Below are positions 46,673-54,417 of a DNA stretch of 64,000 nucleotides, piece by piece. The translations under genes and the position numbers were made by a program. The stretch is taken from assembly GCF_024171695.1 (NCBI RefSeq), contig NZ_JAMTCF010000002.1, positions 434,001 through 498,000 on the forward strand, written 5' to 3'. The notes under the pieces are model-generated. The model was given only the letters and a program-made list of their open reading frames with translations, was not told the DNA's origin and did not search any database. The stretch comes from Actinosynnema pretiosum. Its GTDB lineage: Bacteria; Actinomycetota; Actinomycetes; Mycobacteriales; Pseudonocardiaceae. Within the stretch, counting starts at the first letter, position 1; each line of letters starts with the position of its first letter.

Positions 46673-47086
46673 CTAGCTAACGATGTTGAGGTGGGGGTGG
46701 TCGGGCGGGATGCGCCCGCCGTGGGCGAGGTGGTCGGCGAGGACGGCGCGGACCACGTCCAGGGGGACCTCGCGGTCTGCGGGGATGTCGGCGGTGTTGC
46801 CCTGCACGTCGTAGCCGACGGAACCGGTCGCGCCCGGTGCGCCCCTGGTGGCGCGCTCGGGGCGCCAGTTCTCGTGGACGAACCCCCGGTCCGCGCCGAT
46901 GCCCGCGTTGAGGACGGGAGAGCGGTACGGGTCGTCGGCGTCGGTGATCTCGACGATGCTGGGGCACGGGTGGTCGGCTGACGCCGCGCGCACCCGTTCG
47001 ACCAGTTCGTCCAGGTCGGACTGGGTGCGGATCAGGAAGGGGCGTTCGGCGGTCGCCCGGTCGTAGATCGCCTGCAACGTCACCAC
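46673..47086 (-). CDS. Imm1-family immunity protein, second copy
   Basis: A 137-residue acidic protein paralogous to the gene just upstream. HPCPSIVEITDADDPYRSP, GFVHENWRPERATRG and PADREVPLDVVRAVL...HGGRIPPDHPHLNIV match the Imm1 family, whose members neutralise deaminase and other nuclease-type polymorphic toxins. The GTG at 47086 is aligned with that of the paralogue, including the shared GCAGAAGCCACCGTGG-like start region. The two proteins are well over half identical by eye, differing most in positions 1-30 and in the middle loop, so they may have different specificities. Confidence 0.82.
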   Translation of the reverse strand: MVTLQAIYDRATAERPFLIRTQSDLDELVERVRAASADHPCPSIVEITDADDPYRSPVLNAGIGADRGFVHENWRPERATRGAPGATGSVGYDVQGNTADIPADREVPLDVVRAVLADHLAHGGRIPPDHPHLNIVS

Positions 47087-47100
47087 GGTGGCTTCTGCCC

Positions 47101-47526
47101 TCAGCCCGTGTTCTGGTCGAGGACCACGAGAGCCGGGTGGTCGGGCGGGATGCGCCCCTCGTGGGCCAGGTAGGCCGCGAGGACCTCGCGGACCACGTCG
47201 AGCGGGACCTCCTGATCGGCCGGGATGTCGGTCGCGTTGGCCACCAGGTCGTAGACCACCACGCCGTTCGCCCCGGCCCGGCCGCGCGTGGCGCGCATCG
47301 GGTCGTCGTGCACCTGGACGAAGCCCCGGTCGTCGCCGATGCCCGCGTACGCGGTCGGGGAGCCCCAGGGGTCGGCCGCGTCGCTGATCTCGACGATGCT
47401 GGGGCACGGGTGCCCGGTCGACCGCTCCCGCACGCGCTCCACCAGCGCGTCGAGGTCCTCCTGGGTCTCGATCAGGACCGGGTTCGCGCCCGTCTCGTGG
47501 TCGAAGATCGCGCTCAACGTGGCCAC
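47101..47526 (-). CDS. Imm1-family immunity protein, first copy
   Basis: A 141-residue acidic protein directly downstream of a deaminase toxin gene and overlapping its end by 13 nt, the usual place for the cognate immunity gene. HPCPSIVEISDAADPWGSP, GFVQVHDDPMRATRG and PADQEVPLDVVREVL...HEGRIPPDHPALVVL match Imm1. Known DddI-type immunity proteins that block SCP1.201 deaminases belong to this family. GTG start after GGAGGG. A paralogue follows 14 nt downstream. Confidence 0.85.
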   Translation of the reverse strand: MATLSAIFDHETGANPVLIETQEDLDALVERVRERSTGHPCPSIVEISDAADPWGSPTAYAGIGDDRGFVQVHDDPMRATRGRAGANGVVVYDLVANATDIPADQEVPLDVVREVLAAYLAHEGRIPPDHPALVVLDQNTG

Positions 47527-48227
47527 GGTGGCTTCCGCCCTCCGGTGAAGGTCCGCTCGTACCCGTTGCTCCCGTGGACCGTGAGGGAGCTCCCCTCGGG
47601 CAGCACCACGCCGATCAGGTTCTCGCAGCCCCACACCAGCGGGCAGGGGACGTTGTTGATCACGACGGTGGCGTGCTCGATGTTGTCGCGCCGCATGTGC
47701 GCGGCCAACTTTATCTCCACGTGCATCGCCACGAAGGGCATCCCCGGACGCGGGTAGCCCTCCTCGCGGAGCGCTTCGTAGGCGGCCCGCGCGTCCGGCC
47801 CCTCACCGCTGATCAGCTCCTTCGCGGCGCCCTGACCGGTGAACCACCAGCCGTGCGTCTTGGCGCTGGTGTTCGGGACCACGGTCGGCGGGAGCCGCTC
47901 GGCCAGCTCGTCGACCCGCTCGGACCCGTTCGCGTCAGGGGAAGCGCGTTCCCCGCCTGAGGTCCCGAGCGCCGCGACGATCCGGCGCACCGCCCCCAGC
48001 GCCGCGTCCAGGTCCCGGCCCACCACCCGGTCCGCGTCGTGCGCCACCTCGCGGAACGACGCCGCCGCGACCACCACGTCGGTCCGACCGCTGCCCGCGC
48101 CCGCCGACTCCACCAGCTCGGCGGCCTCCGCCGCCAGGTCCGCCGCCTGCGCCAAGCGCGCCTGCGCCCCGGCGGCGACCTCCGCGACCCGGTCGAGCGC
48201 CGCCCCGACGTCCCCGAGCGAAGCCAT
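47514..48227 (-). CDS. DddA-like (SCP1.201) cytidine deaminase toxin
   Basis: A 237-residue polymorphic toxin. Residues 1-90 form an Ala-rich helical region resembling WXG100/ESX-type partner domains, then a short linker leads to LPPTVVPNTSAKTHGWWF, a typical junction before actinobacterial toxin domains. The C-terminal domain has H169 and E171 (MHVEIKLAAHM), C195 and C201 (VPCPLVWGCEN) as zinc ligands and proton shuttle, then LPEGSSLTV and the final YERTFTGG, all features of the SCP1.201 deaminase family that includes the double-stranded-DNA deaminase DddA. The Cys spacing is C-x5-C rather than the C-x2-C of DddA. No signal peptide, so export by a type VII-like route is inferred. The expected target is cytosine in DNA, not proven. 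Confidence 0.87.
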   Translation of the reverse strand: MASLGDVGAALDRVAEVAAGAQARLAQAADLAAEAAELVESAGAGSGRTDVVVAAASFREVAHDADRVVGRDLDAALGAVRRIVAALGTSGGERASPDANGSERVDELAERLPPTVVPNTSAKTHGWWFTGQGAAKELISGEGPDARAAYEALREEGYPRPGMPFVAMHVEIKLAAHMRRDNIEHATVVINNVPCPLVWGCENLIGVVLPEGSSLTVHGSNGYERTFTGGRKPPWPR

Positions 48228-48314
48228 CGCCGCACCCGCCGGTCAGCAGTGGTGGAACCGACCGCCCCACGCTAACGCCGCCCACCCCCACCGCACGGGT
48301 GAAGCCCACCCCCC

Positions 48315-48357
48315 AAAAAAACCGACAGCGGGCCGCCTCCCGGAGGAGACGGCCCGC
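48315..48357 (-). terminator. Intrinsic terminator with T-run after DUF3043 gene
   Basis: A GCGGGCCG/CGGCCCGC stem (48328-48357) is followed on the minus strand by a run of seven T (48315-48321). A classical rho-independent terminator, rare in this GC-rich window. It separates the DUF3043 gene from the toxin cassette. Confidence 0.9.
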
Positions 48358-48379
48358 CGCGGCGAGGTGCCGAGGGGTG

Positions 48380-49021
48380 CTAGTCGATCTTCGCGCCCGG
48401 ACCCACGCGCGGCTTGGGGACGCGGAGCTTGCGGAGCTGGCTCGCCCTGATGAACGAGTACCAACCCACCGACAGGCCCCGCACCTTCTCCTTCGGGAAC
48501 TTCGCCCGCACGCGCTTGGTGACCGTCACGCCCAGGATGACGCCCTCCACGATCATCGCCAGCAGCATGAACGAGGTCGCCAGGGTCGCGTACTGCTGCA
48601 CCACCAGCGACGGCACCAGCAGCGCCACGAACACCAGGATGGCCAGCGGCATGAACAGGCCCATGAGGTTGCGCCTGGAGTCGATCACGTCCCGGATGTA
48701 CGCCTTCACGGGACCGCGGTCGCGCGGCAGCAGGTACTTGTCGTCGCCCGCCATCATGCGCTCGCGGCGCAGCGCGGCGGCGGCGCGGCGCTCCTCCTTG
48801 CTGGTCTTGCTCTGCCGCATCCGCTTCAGCGCCTCGCGCTGCGTCTTCGGCGGCGGCGCGACGGGGCCTCGGCGCCTGGTCTCGGCCTCCCGCCGCTTGG
48901 GCGTGGGCTTGCCCTTGCCGGGCGTGCGCCCCGGCTCGGCGGGGGTGCCGCTCACCTCCACCGGGGTCTCCTCGGCGGTGCTCTCAGCGGCTTCGTCGGC
49001 GTTGCGGCGCAGGAACCTCAC
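48380..49021 (-). CDS. DUF3043 membrane protein
   Basis: A 213-residue protein of the actinobacteria-specific DUF3043 family. A basic, charged N-terminal half (KTQREALKRMRQSKTSKEERRAAAALRRERM is one stretch) leads to RDRGPVKAYIRDVIDSRR, two adjacent membrane helices (about 125-170) and a basic tail. Function unknown. GTG start at 49021, with TACCCT 7 nt upstream and no ribosome binding site: probably leaderless. Its neighbourhood with erpA is conserved in actinobacteria. Confidence 0.88.
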   Translation of the reverse strand: MRFLRRNADEAAESTAEETPVEVSGTPAEPGRTPGKGKPTPKRREAETRRRGPVAPPPKTQREALKRMRQSKTSKEERRAAAALRRERMMAGDDKYLLPRDRGPVKAYIRDVIDSRRNLMGLFMPLAILVFVALLVPSLVVQQYATLATSFMLLAMIVEGVILGVTVTKRVRAKFPKEKVRGLSVGWYSFIRASQLRKLRVPKPRVGPGAKID

Positions 49022-49403
49022 GACGCCTAGGGTAGGAGATGCCCGGTTTAACCCCCTTCGCAAGGTGCGAATCGTGATGGGGCGCTCCGGCTGCACCGGG
49101 CGCCTGCCCGGCGGGAACGGCGCCGCGAGCGGGTGCTTTCGGTGAGTGGAACGTGCTGTTCCCCGCCGGCGGGTGTCACACCTTCGGGAGACCTGGGAAC
49201 GGCCCGTGACCAGCTGTTCCGCGCCTCCCGCGCAGCTCAGCGCGACCCGCGCGGCCACGAGTCCCGACCACCCGCCGAGACGCCCGTCGCAGCCCCGGTC
49301 GAGCACCCCCTCGCCTGTGCGACGATGGGTGCTGGAACAAAGCGGGCACCAGTCGTGTTCGCAGGGGAATAGACGCCCGCAAAGGACCTCTGTAGGGAGA
49401 GCC
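49022..49403. other. Divergent intergenic region
   Basis: 382 bp between the DUF3043 gene and erpA. It holds a GGAAC-N5-GTTCC inverted repeat at 49147-49161 and no gene I can support. The erpA promoter should be here; I cannot fix its boxes. Confidence 0.5.
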
Positions 49404-49778
49404 ATGACGACCGCTCAGGATTCAGCAGTCCCGACGCCCGACGCCCCGCCCACGCACGGTGTCACCCTGACCGACGCGGCGGCCTCGAAGGCCAAGGCGC
49501 TGCTCGACCAGGAGGGTCGCGACGACATGCACCTGCGCATCGCCGTGCAGCCGGGCGGCTGCGCGGGCCTGCGCTACCAGCTGTTCTTCGACGAGCGCAG
49601 CCTCGACGGTGACGCCCTCCGCGACTTCGAGGGCCTCAAGGTGGCCGTCGACCGGATGAGCGCGCCGTACGTCGAGGGCGCCGTCATCGACTTCGTCGAC
49701 ACCATCGAGAAGCAGGGCTTCACGATCGACAACCCGAACGCGGGCGGCTCCTGCGCCTGCGGCGACTCGTTCCACTGA
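49404..49778 (+). CDS. erpA: A-type Fe-S cluster carrier/insertion protein
   Basis: A 124-residue HesB/IscA-type protein that passes Fe-S clusters to client enzymes (LipA and the Rieske protein in this window are plausible clients). Three cluster-binding Cys: one in QPGGCAGLRYQL and two in the C-terminal SCACGDSF. A Pro-rich 18-residue N-terminal extension precedes the domain. ATG at 49404 with AGGGAGA upstream. Confidence 0.94.
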   Translation: MTTAQDSAVPTPDAPPTHGVTLTDAAASKAKALLDQEGRDDMHLRIAVQPGGCAGLRYQLFFDERSLDGDALRDFEGLKVAVDRMSAPYVEGAVIDFVDTIEKQGFTIDNPNAGGSCACGDSFH

Positions 49779-49798
49779 TCGACCCCGCCCGAGCGGGT

Positions 49799-49840
49799 GA
49801 ACGGCCCCGGTCCCACCACCAGGTGGGGCCGGGGCCGTTC
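49799..49840 (+). terminator. Terminator after erpA
   Basis: A stem of GAACGGCCCCGG and CCGGGGCCGTTC with inner CCCACC/GGTGGG pairs, 20 nt beyond the stop. Confidence 0.85.
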
Positions 49841-49930
49841 GCGTGCTCGGTGTGACGTGCGGCGGCGGCCGAGCGCTCGTGGTCCGGGCGCACCCGCCCC
49901 CGGACGGGGAGGGGCTCGGACCGGGAGGGC

Positions 49931-50122
49931 TCAGGCCCGGCTCAGGCCGTACGAGTCCAGTTCCTCGACCTGCCGGTAGTTGCTCTCCGCCACCCGCCAC
50001 GGCGCGGCGGCGCGCTGCTCGGGCAGGTGCGCGCGGCCCGGTTCCGGGCGCAGCTCCGACGGCAGCTCGGTGCAGTCCGCGATGAGCTCTTCCAGCGTGT
50101 CCGCTTCATCCTGGATGTTCAC
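49931..50122 (-). CDS. Small hypothetical acidic protein
   Basis: A 63-residue product (GTG, then NIQDEADTLEELIADCTELPSE...VAESNYRQVEELDSYGLSRA). TACGTT lies 6 nt before the GTG, fitting the leaderless pattern, and TTTGTC-like sequence sits at -35 distance. Acidic, mostly helical and disordered; no family recognised. A longer reading from 50251 would include the promoter region and is unlikely. It could be a regulatory or tagging protein; nothing more can be said. Confidence 0.55.
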   Translation of the reverse strand: MNIQDEADTLEELIADCTELPSELRPEPGRAHLPEQRAAAPWRVAESNYRQVEELDSYGLSRA

Positions 50123-50148
50123 GCCCGAAACGTAACCGGCCCACGAGC

Positions 50149-50177
50149 TTGACAAAAGTCCTACTGGGAAGTAATGG
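50149..50177 (+). promoter_or_regulatory. Consensus-like promoter facing an unannotated region
   Basis: TTGACA (50149-50154), 17-nt spacer, TAATGG (50172-50177). It is the best sigma-70-type match I noticed in the window. It points rightward into 50180-50435, where no plus-strand gene is evident, and towards the 3' end of asnB. Confidence 0.5.
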
Positions 50178-50182
50178 GGTTC

Positions 50183-50194
50183 TACCGGCCGGTA
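50183..50194. promoter_or_regulatory. 12-bp palindrome TACCGGCCGGTA
   Basis: A perfect palindrome directly after the -10-like box of the rightward promoter, positioned like an operator at the transcription start. Confidence 0.4.
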
Positions 50195-50334
50195 ATGGTC
50201 GGGAAGGGTCAACCCGGACCGGCGCCCGCGCGCCGGGGAGCACCCGTCCACCCGGCCTGGTGAGCGAGAATGTGATTCAGCTCTCGATCAACGCCCGGTC
50301 CGCGCGGAGCGCGCCGCGCCCCGGAAGCGCGAAA

Positions 50335-50365
50335 GGCGCGGGCCACCACGGTGGTGACCCGCGCC
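50335..50365 (-). terminator. Terminator after asnB
   Basis: A stem of GGCGCGGG with CCCGCGCC, and inner CACCAC with GTGGTG, 70 nt beyond the asnB stop. It could also end a transcript coming from the rightward promoter at 50149. Confidence 0.7.
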
Positions 50366-50435
50366 CACAAGTCCGAAGCTTCGGGAATCCGCTGCTCAGG
50401 ACGTCGCGCGGTCGGGCGGGCGAGCCGCCCGGCCG

Positions 50436-52364
50436 TCAGAGCTTGACCGGGTACTGCGGCTCCGGGATCTGCGGCCGGATGCGGCCCTCGACGAAGATGC
50501 CGTGCCAGATCATGAACACCAGCAGCGCCCAGATGCGGCGGCTGTGGTCCGCCACCCCGTTCCGGTGGTCCTCGATCAGGCGCAGCACCGCGTCCTTGTC
50601 GATGTACTGGTCGGTCTGCGACTGCCGGACGTTGTCCACCGCCCAGTCGTGCATCTCGTCCTTGAGCCAGTGCCGGATCGGCACCGGGAAGCCCAGCTTC
50701 TTCCGGTTCAGCACGTGCGCCGGGACGATGTCCCTGATCGCCCTGCGCAGCGCGTGCTTGGTCGTCTCCCTGGTGAGCTTGAGCTCCGACGGCACCTGCG
50801 ACGCGATCCGGAAGACCTCCGGGTCCAGGAACGGGACGCGCAGCTCCAGCGAGTTCGCCATGGTCATCTTGTCGGCCTTGACCAGGATGTCGCCGCGCAA
50901 CCAGGTGAACAGGTCGACGTGCTGCATCCGGGTGACCGGGTCCCAGTCCGCCGACTCGCGGTAAGGACCGGCGGTGACGTCCATGTGGGACACCGCCGGG
51001 TCGTAGGTGCGCAGCACCTGGCGCAGCTGGTCGTCCAGGAAGATCCGGGCGTTGCCGTAGTAGCGCTCCTCCAGGGTCAGCGCGCCCCGCCGCAGCAGGT
51101 CCTTGCCGCGCACGCCCTGCGGGATCTTCGTCGACACCCGGCCCATCGCCTTGCGCAGCGCGCTCGGCACCTTGTCGAACGGCGCCAGCGACAGCGGCTC
51201 GCGGTAGATCGTGTACCCGCCGAACAGCTCGTCCGCGCCCTCGCCGGACAGCACGACCTTCACGTACCGCCGCGCCTCGCGCGCGATGAACCACAGCGGC
51301 ACCAGCGCCGGGTCCGCCACCGGGTCGTCCAGGTACCAGGTGATCAGCGGCAGGGCGTCCATCATCTCCTGCGCCGACACCGGCCTGACCACGTGCTTGA
51401 CCCCGATCGCGGCGGCCGACTCGGCGGCCACGTCGATCTCGGAGTAGCCCTGCCGCTCGAACCCGGTGGTGAACGTGATCAGGTCCGGGTTGTGCTGCTT
51501 GGCCAGCGCGGCGACCACGGTCGAGTCGATGCCGCCGGACAGGAACGAGCCGACCGTGACGTCCGCGCGCATGTGCTTGGCGACCGAGTCGCGCAGCGCC
51601 TCGGTGATCTCGTCGTACAGGCGGTTCGCGTCCGCGTCGCCGTGCACGGTCCTCGGCCGGAAGGTGGCCGGGAAGTACCGCTCCACCACCGGGGTGCCGC
51701 CGGGGGTGACGGTGAACGAGGTGCCGGACTCGATGCGGTGAACGCCGCTGTGCATCGACTCGGGCTCGGGCACGTACTGGAGCGTCAGGTAGTGCTGGAG
51801 CGCCTTGCGGTCGACCTGCGGCTGCACGCCCAGGGCGTTGACCAGCTCCAGGACCGACTTCTTCTCGCTGGAGAACGCCACCCCGCCGGGGCCCGCCGAG
51901 TAGTACAGCGGCTTGATGCCGAACGGGTCGCGGGCGCCGAACACGACCTTGCGCGCGCTGTCCCAGATGACGAACGCGAACATGCCGCGCAGCCGGGCCA
52001 CCGCGGCCGGTCCCATGTAGTGGTAGGCGGCGACGATCGTCTCGCTGTCGCCGTCGGTGGCGAACCGCGCGCCGTAGCGCTCGGTCAGCTCGGCCCGCAG
52101 CTCCAGGTAGTTGTAGATCTCGCCGTTGAACAGCATCGCGTAGCGGCCGGGGGCCTCGGGGGGACCCCACAGCATCGGCTGGTGCGAGTGCTCGATGTCG
52201 ATGATGGACAGCCGGTTGAAGCCGAAGACGACCTCACCGCCCTGCCAGGTGCCGCTCTCGTCGGGGCCGCGGTGCCGCTGGCAGCGCAGAGCCCCCGCCA
52301 CCGCCGAACGCGCTCGCTGGGCGTCGCTCTCGCTAGGGCAAACAAGTCCTACCAGGCCGCACAC
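50436..52364 (-). CDS. asnB: Asparagine synthase (glutamine-hydrolysing)
   Basis: A 642-residue class II amidotransferase. The N-terminal glutaminase starts MCGLVGLVC with the nucleophile Cys2 and has RHRGPDESGTW; the synthetase half has the SGGIDSTVVAAL pyrophosphatase loop and SGEGADELFGGY. Makes Asn from Asp with ATP and Gln. In mycobacteria asnB likewise lies divergent from ctaC, so this is backbone order. 205 bp separate it from ctaC. Confidence 0.96.
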   Translation of the reverse strand: MCGLVGLVCPSESDAQRARSAVAGALRCQRHRGPDESGTWQGGEVVFGFNRLSIIDIEHSHQPMLWGPPEAPGRYAMLFNGEIYNYLELRAELTERYGARFATDGDSETIVAAYHYMGPAAVARLRGMFAFVIWDSARKVVFGARDPFGIKPLYYSAGPGGVAFSSEKKSVLELVNALGVQPQVDRKALQHYLTLQYVPEPESMHSGVHRIESGTSFTVTPGGTPVVERYFPATFRPRTVHGDADANRLYDEITEALRDSVAKHMRADVTVGSFLSGGIDSTVVAALAKQHNPDLITFTTGFERQGYSEIDVAAESAAAIGVKHVVRPVSAQEMMDALPLITWYLDDPVADPALVPLWFIAREARRYVKVVLSGEGADELFGGYTIYREPLSLAPFDKVPSALRKAMGRVSTKIPQGVRGKDLLRRGALTLEERYYGNARIFLDDQLRQVLRTYDPAVSHMDVTAGPYRESADWDPVTRMQHVDLFTWLRGDILVKADKMTMANSLELRVPFLDPEVFRIASQVPSELKLTRETTKHALRRAIRDIVPAHVLNRKKLGFPVPIRHWLKDEMHDWAVDNVRQSQTDQYIDKDAVLRLIEDHRNGVADHSRRIWALLVFMIWHGIFVEGRIRPQIPEPQYPVKL

Positions 52365-52569
52365 GGCGTAGCACCTTTCGTGTGGTGTGGAGAAGAGTCC
52401 AGTATGCCGGGACTACTTCGTGTGACCGAAACTGCACCGCACCCGCCCCGCCCCCGAGGGGTGACCGCCTTCGCGCTGGGTTACGCTCCCGCATGATCCG
52501 GCAAGGACCCAGGTACTTCGTCCTTTTGTCCTTGCCCGCGAATTTCCTGCAGCGAGGAGGCGGCGAGCA

Positions 52570-53505
52570 GTGGGCCTGAAGGAGGGCACCAGGGCAGCGC
52601 GGTTGGCCAAGGTCACCGGGCTGGTAGGCCTGGTCGGCATCGGGGCCACGGGTTGCTCCACGGATGAGGTGCTCCGCTTCGGCTGGCCGGTTTCGGTCAC
52701 GCCGCAGGCGGAGGCGATGCGCGAGCTGTGGACCTGGTCGGTCGTCGCGGCCCTCGTGGTGGGTGTGATCGTGTGGGGCCTGATCCTCTGGTCCGTCGCG
52801 TTCCACCGCAAGAAGAGCGAGGAACTGCCGCGCCAGGTCGCGTACAACCTGCCGCTGGAGCTCGTGCTCATCGTCGTGCCCACGGTGATCGTGGCGGTCC
52901 TGTTCTACTTCACGGCGGTCACCCAGAACTACGTGACCGACAAGACGCAGGACCCGGACGTGACGGTCGACGTCATCGGCTTCCAGTGGAACTGGGAGTT
53001 CCAGCACCGGGACACCAAGGTCGAGGGCACCGACCAGCCGATCAGCACCGTCGGGACCTCGACGGAGATCCCCATGCTGGTCCTGCCCGCCGAGAAGCGC
53101 ATCCGGTTCGTCCTGCGCTCCACGGACGTGATCCACTCGTTCTTCGTCCCGGAGTTCCACTTCAAGCGGGACGTCTTCCCCGAGCCGGAGAAGAACAACC
53201 AGGACAACGTGTTCCAGATCGACCAGATCGACCGCCCCGGCTCCTTCGTGGGCCGCTGCGCCGAGCTGTGCGGCACGTACCACGCGGTGATGAACTTCGA
53301 GGTCCGCGCGCTGCCCGCCGCCGACTACGACCGGTACATCGAGCTGCGCGCCCAGGTGAACGAGGCCACCGGCAAGCCCTACACCAACGCCGAGGCGCTC
53401 ACCGAGATGAACTGCGGCGAGCTGTGCACGCCGTACGCCGTCACCACCCAGCCGTTCGACACCGACCGGACCGCCCGCGAGGCGTCCGGCGCGGGCAGCA
53501 AGTAG
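52570..53505 (+). CDS. ctaC: Cytochrome c oxidase subunit II
   Basis: A 311-residue subunit of the aa3 oxidase. An N-terminal lipoprotein-type signal (GLVGLVGIGATGCSTDE) is followed by two membrane helices. The Cu-A ligands are visible: the first His in HSFFVPEFHF and the cluster CAELCGTYHAVM. GTG start with GAGGAGG upstream. ctaF follows after 10 nt. Subunit I (ctaD) is not in the window. Confidence 0.96.
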   Translation: MGLKEGTRAARLAKVTGLVGLVGIGATGCSTDEVLRFGWPVSVTPQAEAMRELWTWSVVAALVVGVIVWGLILWSVAFHRKKSEELPRQVAYNLPLELVLIVVPTVIVAVLFYFTAVTQNYVTDKTQDPDVTVDVIGFQWNWEFQHRDTKVEGTDQPISTVGTSTEIPMLVLPAEKRIRFVLRSTDVIHSFFVPEFHFKRDVFPEPEKNNQDNVFQIDQIDRPGSFVGRCAELCGTYHAVMNFEVRALPAADYDRYIELRAQVNEATGKPYTNAEALTEMNCGELCTPYAVTTQPFDTDRTAREASGAGSK

Positions 53506-53515
53506 GAGCGCCCCG

Positions 53516-53932
53516 ATGAAGGTCGAATCTCGGGTCTTTGACCTGGTCACTGGCTTCTCGTTCCTGATGACGATCGTGTACGCCTACTGGACCTGGGCGG
53601 ACACGACCCACGTCGAGCCGGTCGGCACGGTCGCGCTCGCGCTGACCGGTGGGCTCGCGCTCCTCGTCGGCACGTACTTCCGGTTCATCGCGCGGCGCAT
53701 CGAGGTGCGCCCGGAGGACAACCCGGACGCCGAGATCAGCGACGGCGCGGGCGAGCTGGGCTTCTTCAGCCCCGGCTCGTACTGGCCGGTCGCGCTGGCC
53801 GCAGCCGCCGCCGTCACCGGCGTCGCCCTCGCGTTCTGGCTGGTCTGGCTGATGGTGATCGGCGTCGTGCTGATCGTCCTGACGGTCGGCGGCCTGGTGT
53901 TCGAGTACCACACCGGCCCCGCGCACGACTGA
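53516..53932 (+). CDS. ctaF: Cytochrome c oxidase subunit IV (actinobacterial type)
   Basis: A 138-residue protein with four membrane helices, starting KVESRVFDLVTGFSFLMTIVYAYW as in actinobacterial CtaF. It belongs to the bc1-aa3 supercomplex and stabilises the oxidase. Co-transcribed with ctaC; the ATG has GGAG upstream. Confidence 0.93.
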   Translation: MKVESRVFDLVTGFSFLMTIVYAYWTWADTTHVEPVGTVALALTGGLALLVGTYFRFIARRIEVRPEDNPDAEISDGAGELGFFSPGSYWPVALAAAAAVTGVALAFWLVWLMVIGVVLIVLTVGGLVFEYHTGPAHD

Positions 53933-53946
53933 CGCTCCACGCGCTG

Positions 53947-53984
53947 AAGGGCCCCGCCACCTCCGGGTGGCGGGGCCCTTTTCG
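53947..53984 (+). terminator. Intrinsic terminator after ctaCF
   Basis: A perfect 15-bp stem (AAGGGCCCCGCCACC and complement) with a TCCG loop and a T-run after it. Confidence 0.92.
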
Positions 53985-54417
53985 CTTTTCCGGTGCTCCG
54001 GTGCTCCGGCTGAACCGAACCAGGTCGGGAATCCGGTGGGAGCGCTCGGGAAAAGCGCAAAGCAATGATCTTGGGGTGACGCGCCGGGAGATGTCGGGGT
54101 AGAGGAAAAGGTCCCTGGACAATCCTCGGGCCGCCCGCTCCGCGACGCGCGAAAAGCGGGCGTCGGGGGTCGGCGGTGACGCTTCTTCCGGTGAGCGGAA
54201 AAAAGGAGCGGGCGCGCGACGGGGGAAATCGGCGCGGCGCCCGGTGCGCTCGTGGGGGCGGCCGTGACGTCCCGCGCGCGCCCGAGCGGCGGTTCCGGCG
54301 TTCGGAGCAGTGCCGCGCGGCGAACGGCCGACGCGGTGGCGCGACCGGAGCGGAGGGCTCGACGGCGCGCCGGGAGGGGGTCGCGGGGGAGCGGCGCTGC
54401 TCCCCCTCCGGACGTCC
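53985..54417. other. Intergenic region without a gene
   Basis: 433 bp between the ctaCF terminator and the stop of the leftward plsC gene. Plus-strand open frames here are Arg/Gly-rich with no start signals. I see nothing I can name. Confidence 0.5.

Noticed and set aside
46673..48227. Reading the cassette as an ADP-ribosyl or EndoU-type toxin system
   Set aside because: The HxE plus two-Cys pattern with LPEGSSLTV fits SCP1.201 deaminases much better; no EndoU or ART motifs were found.
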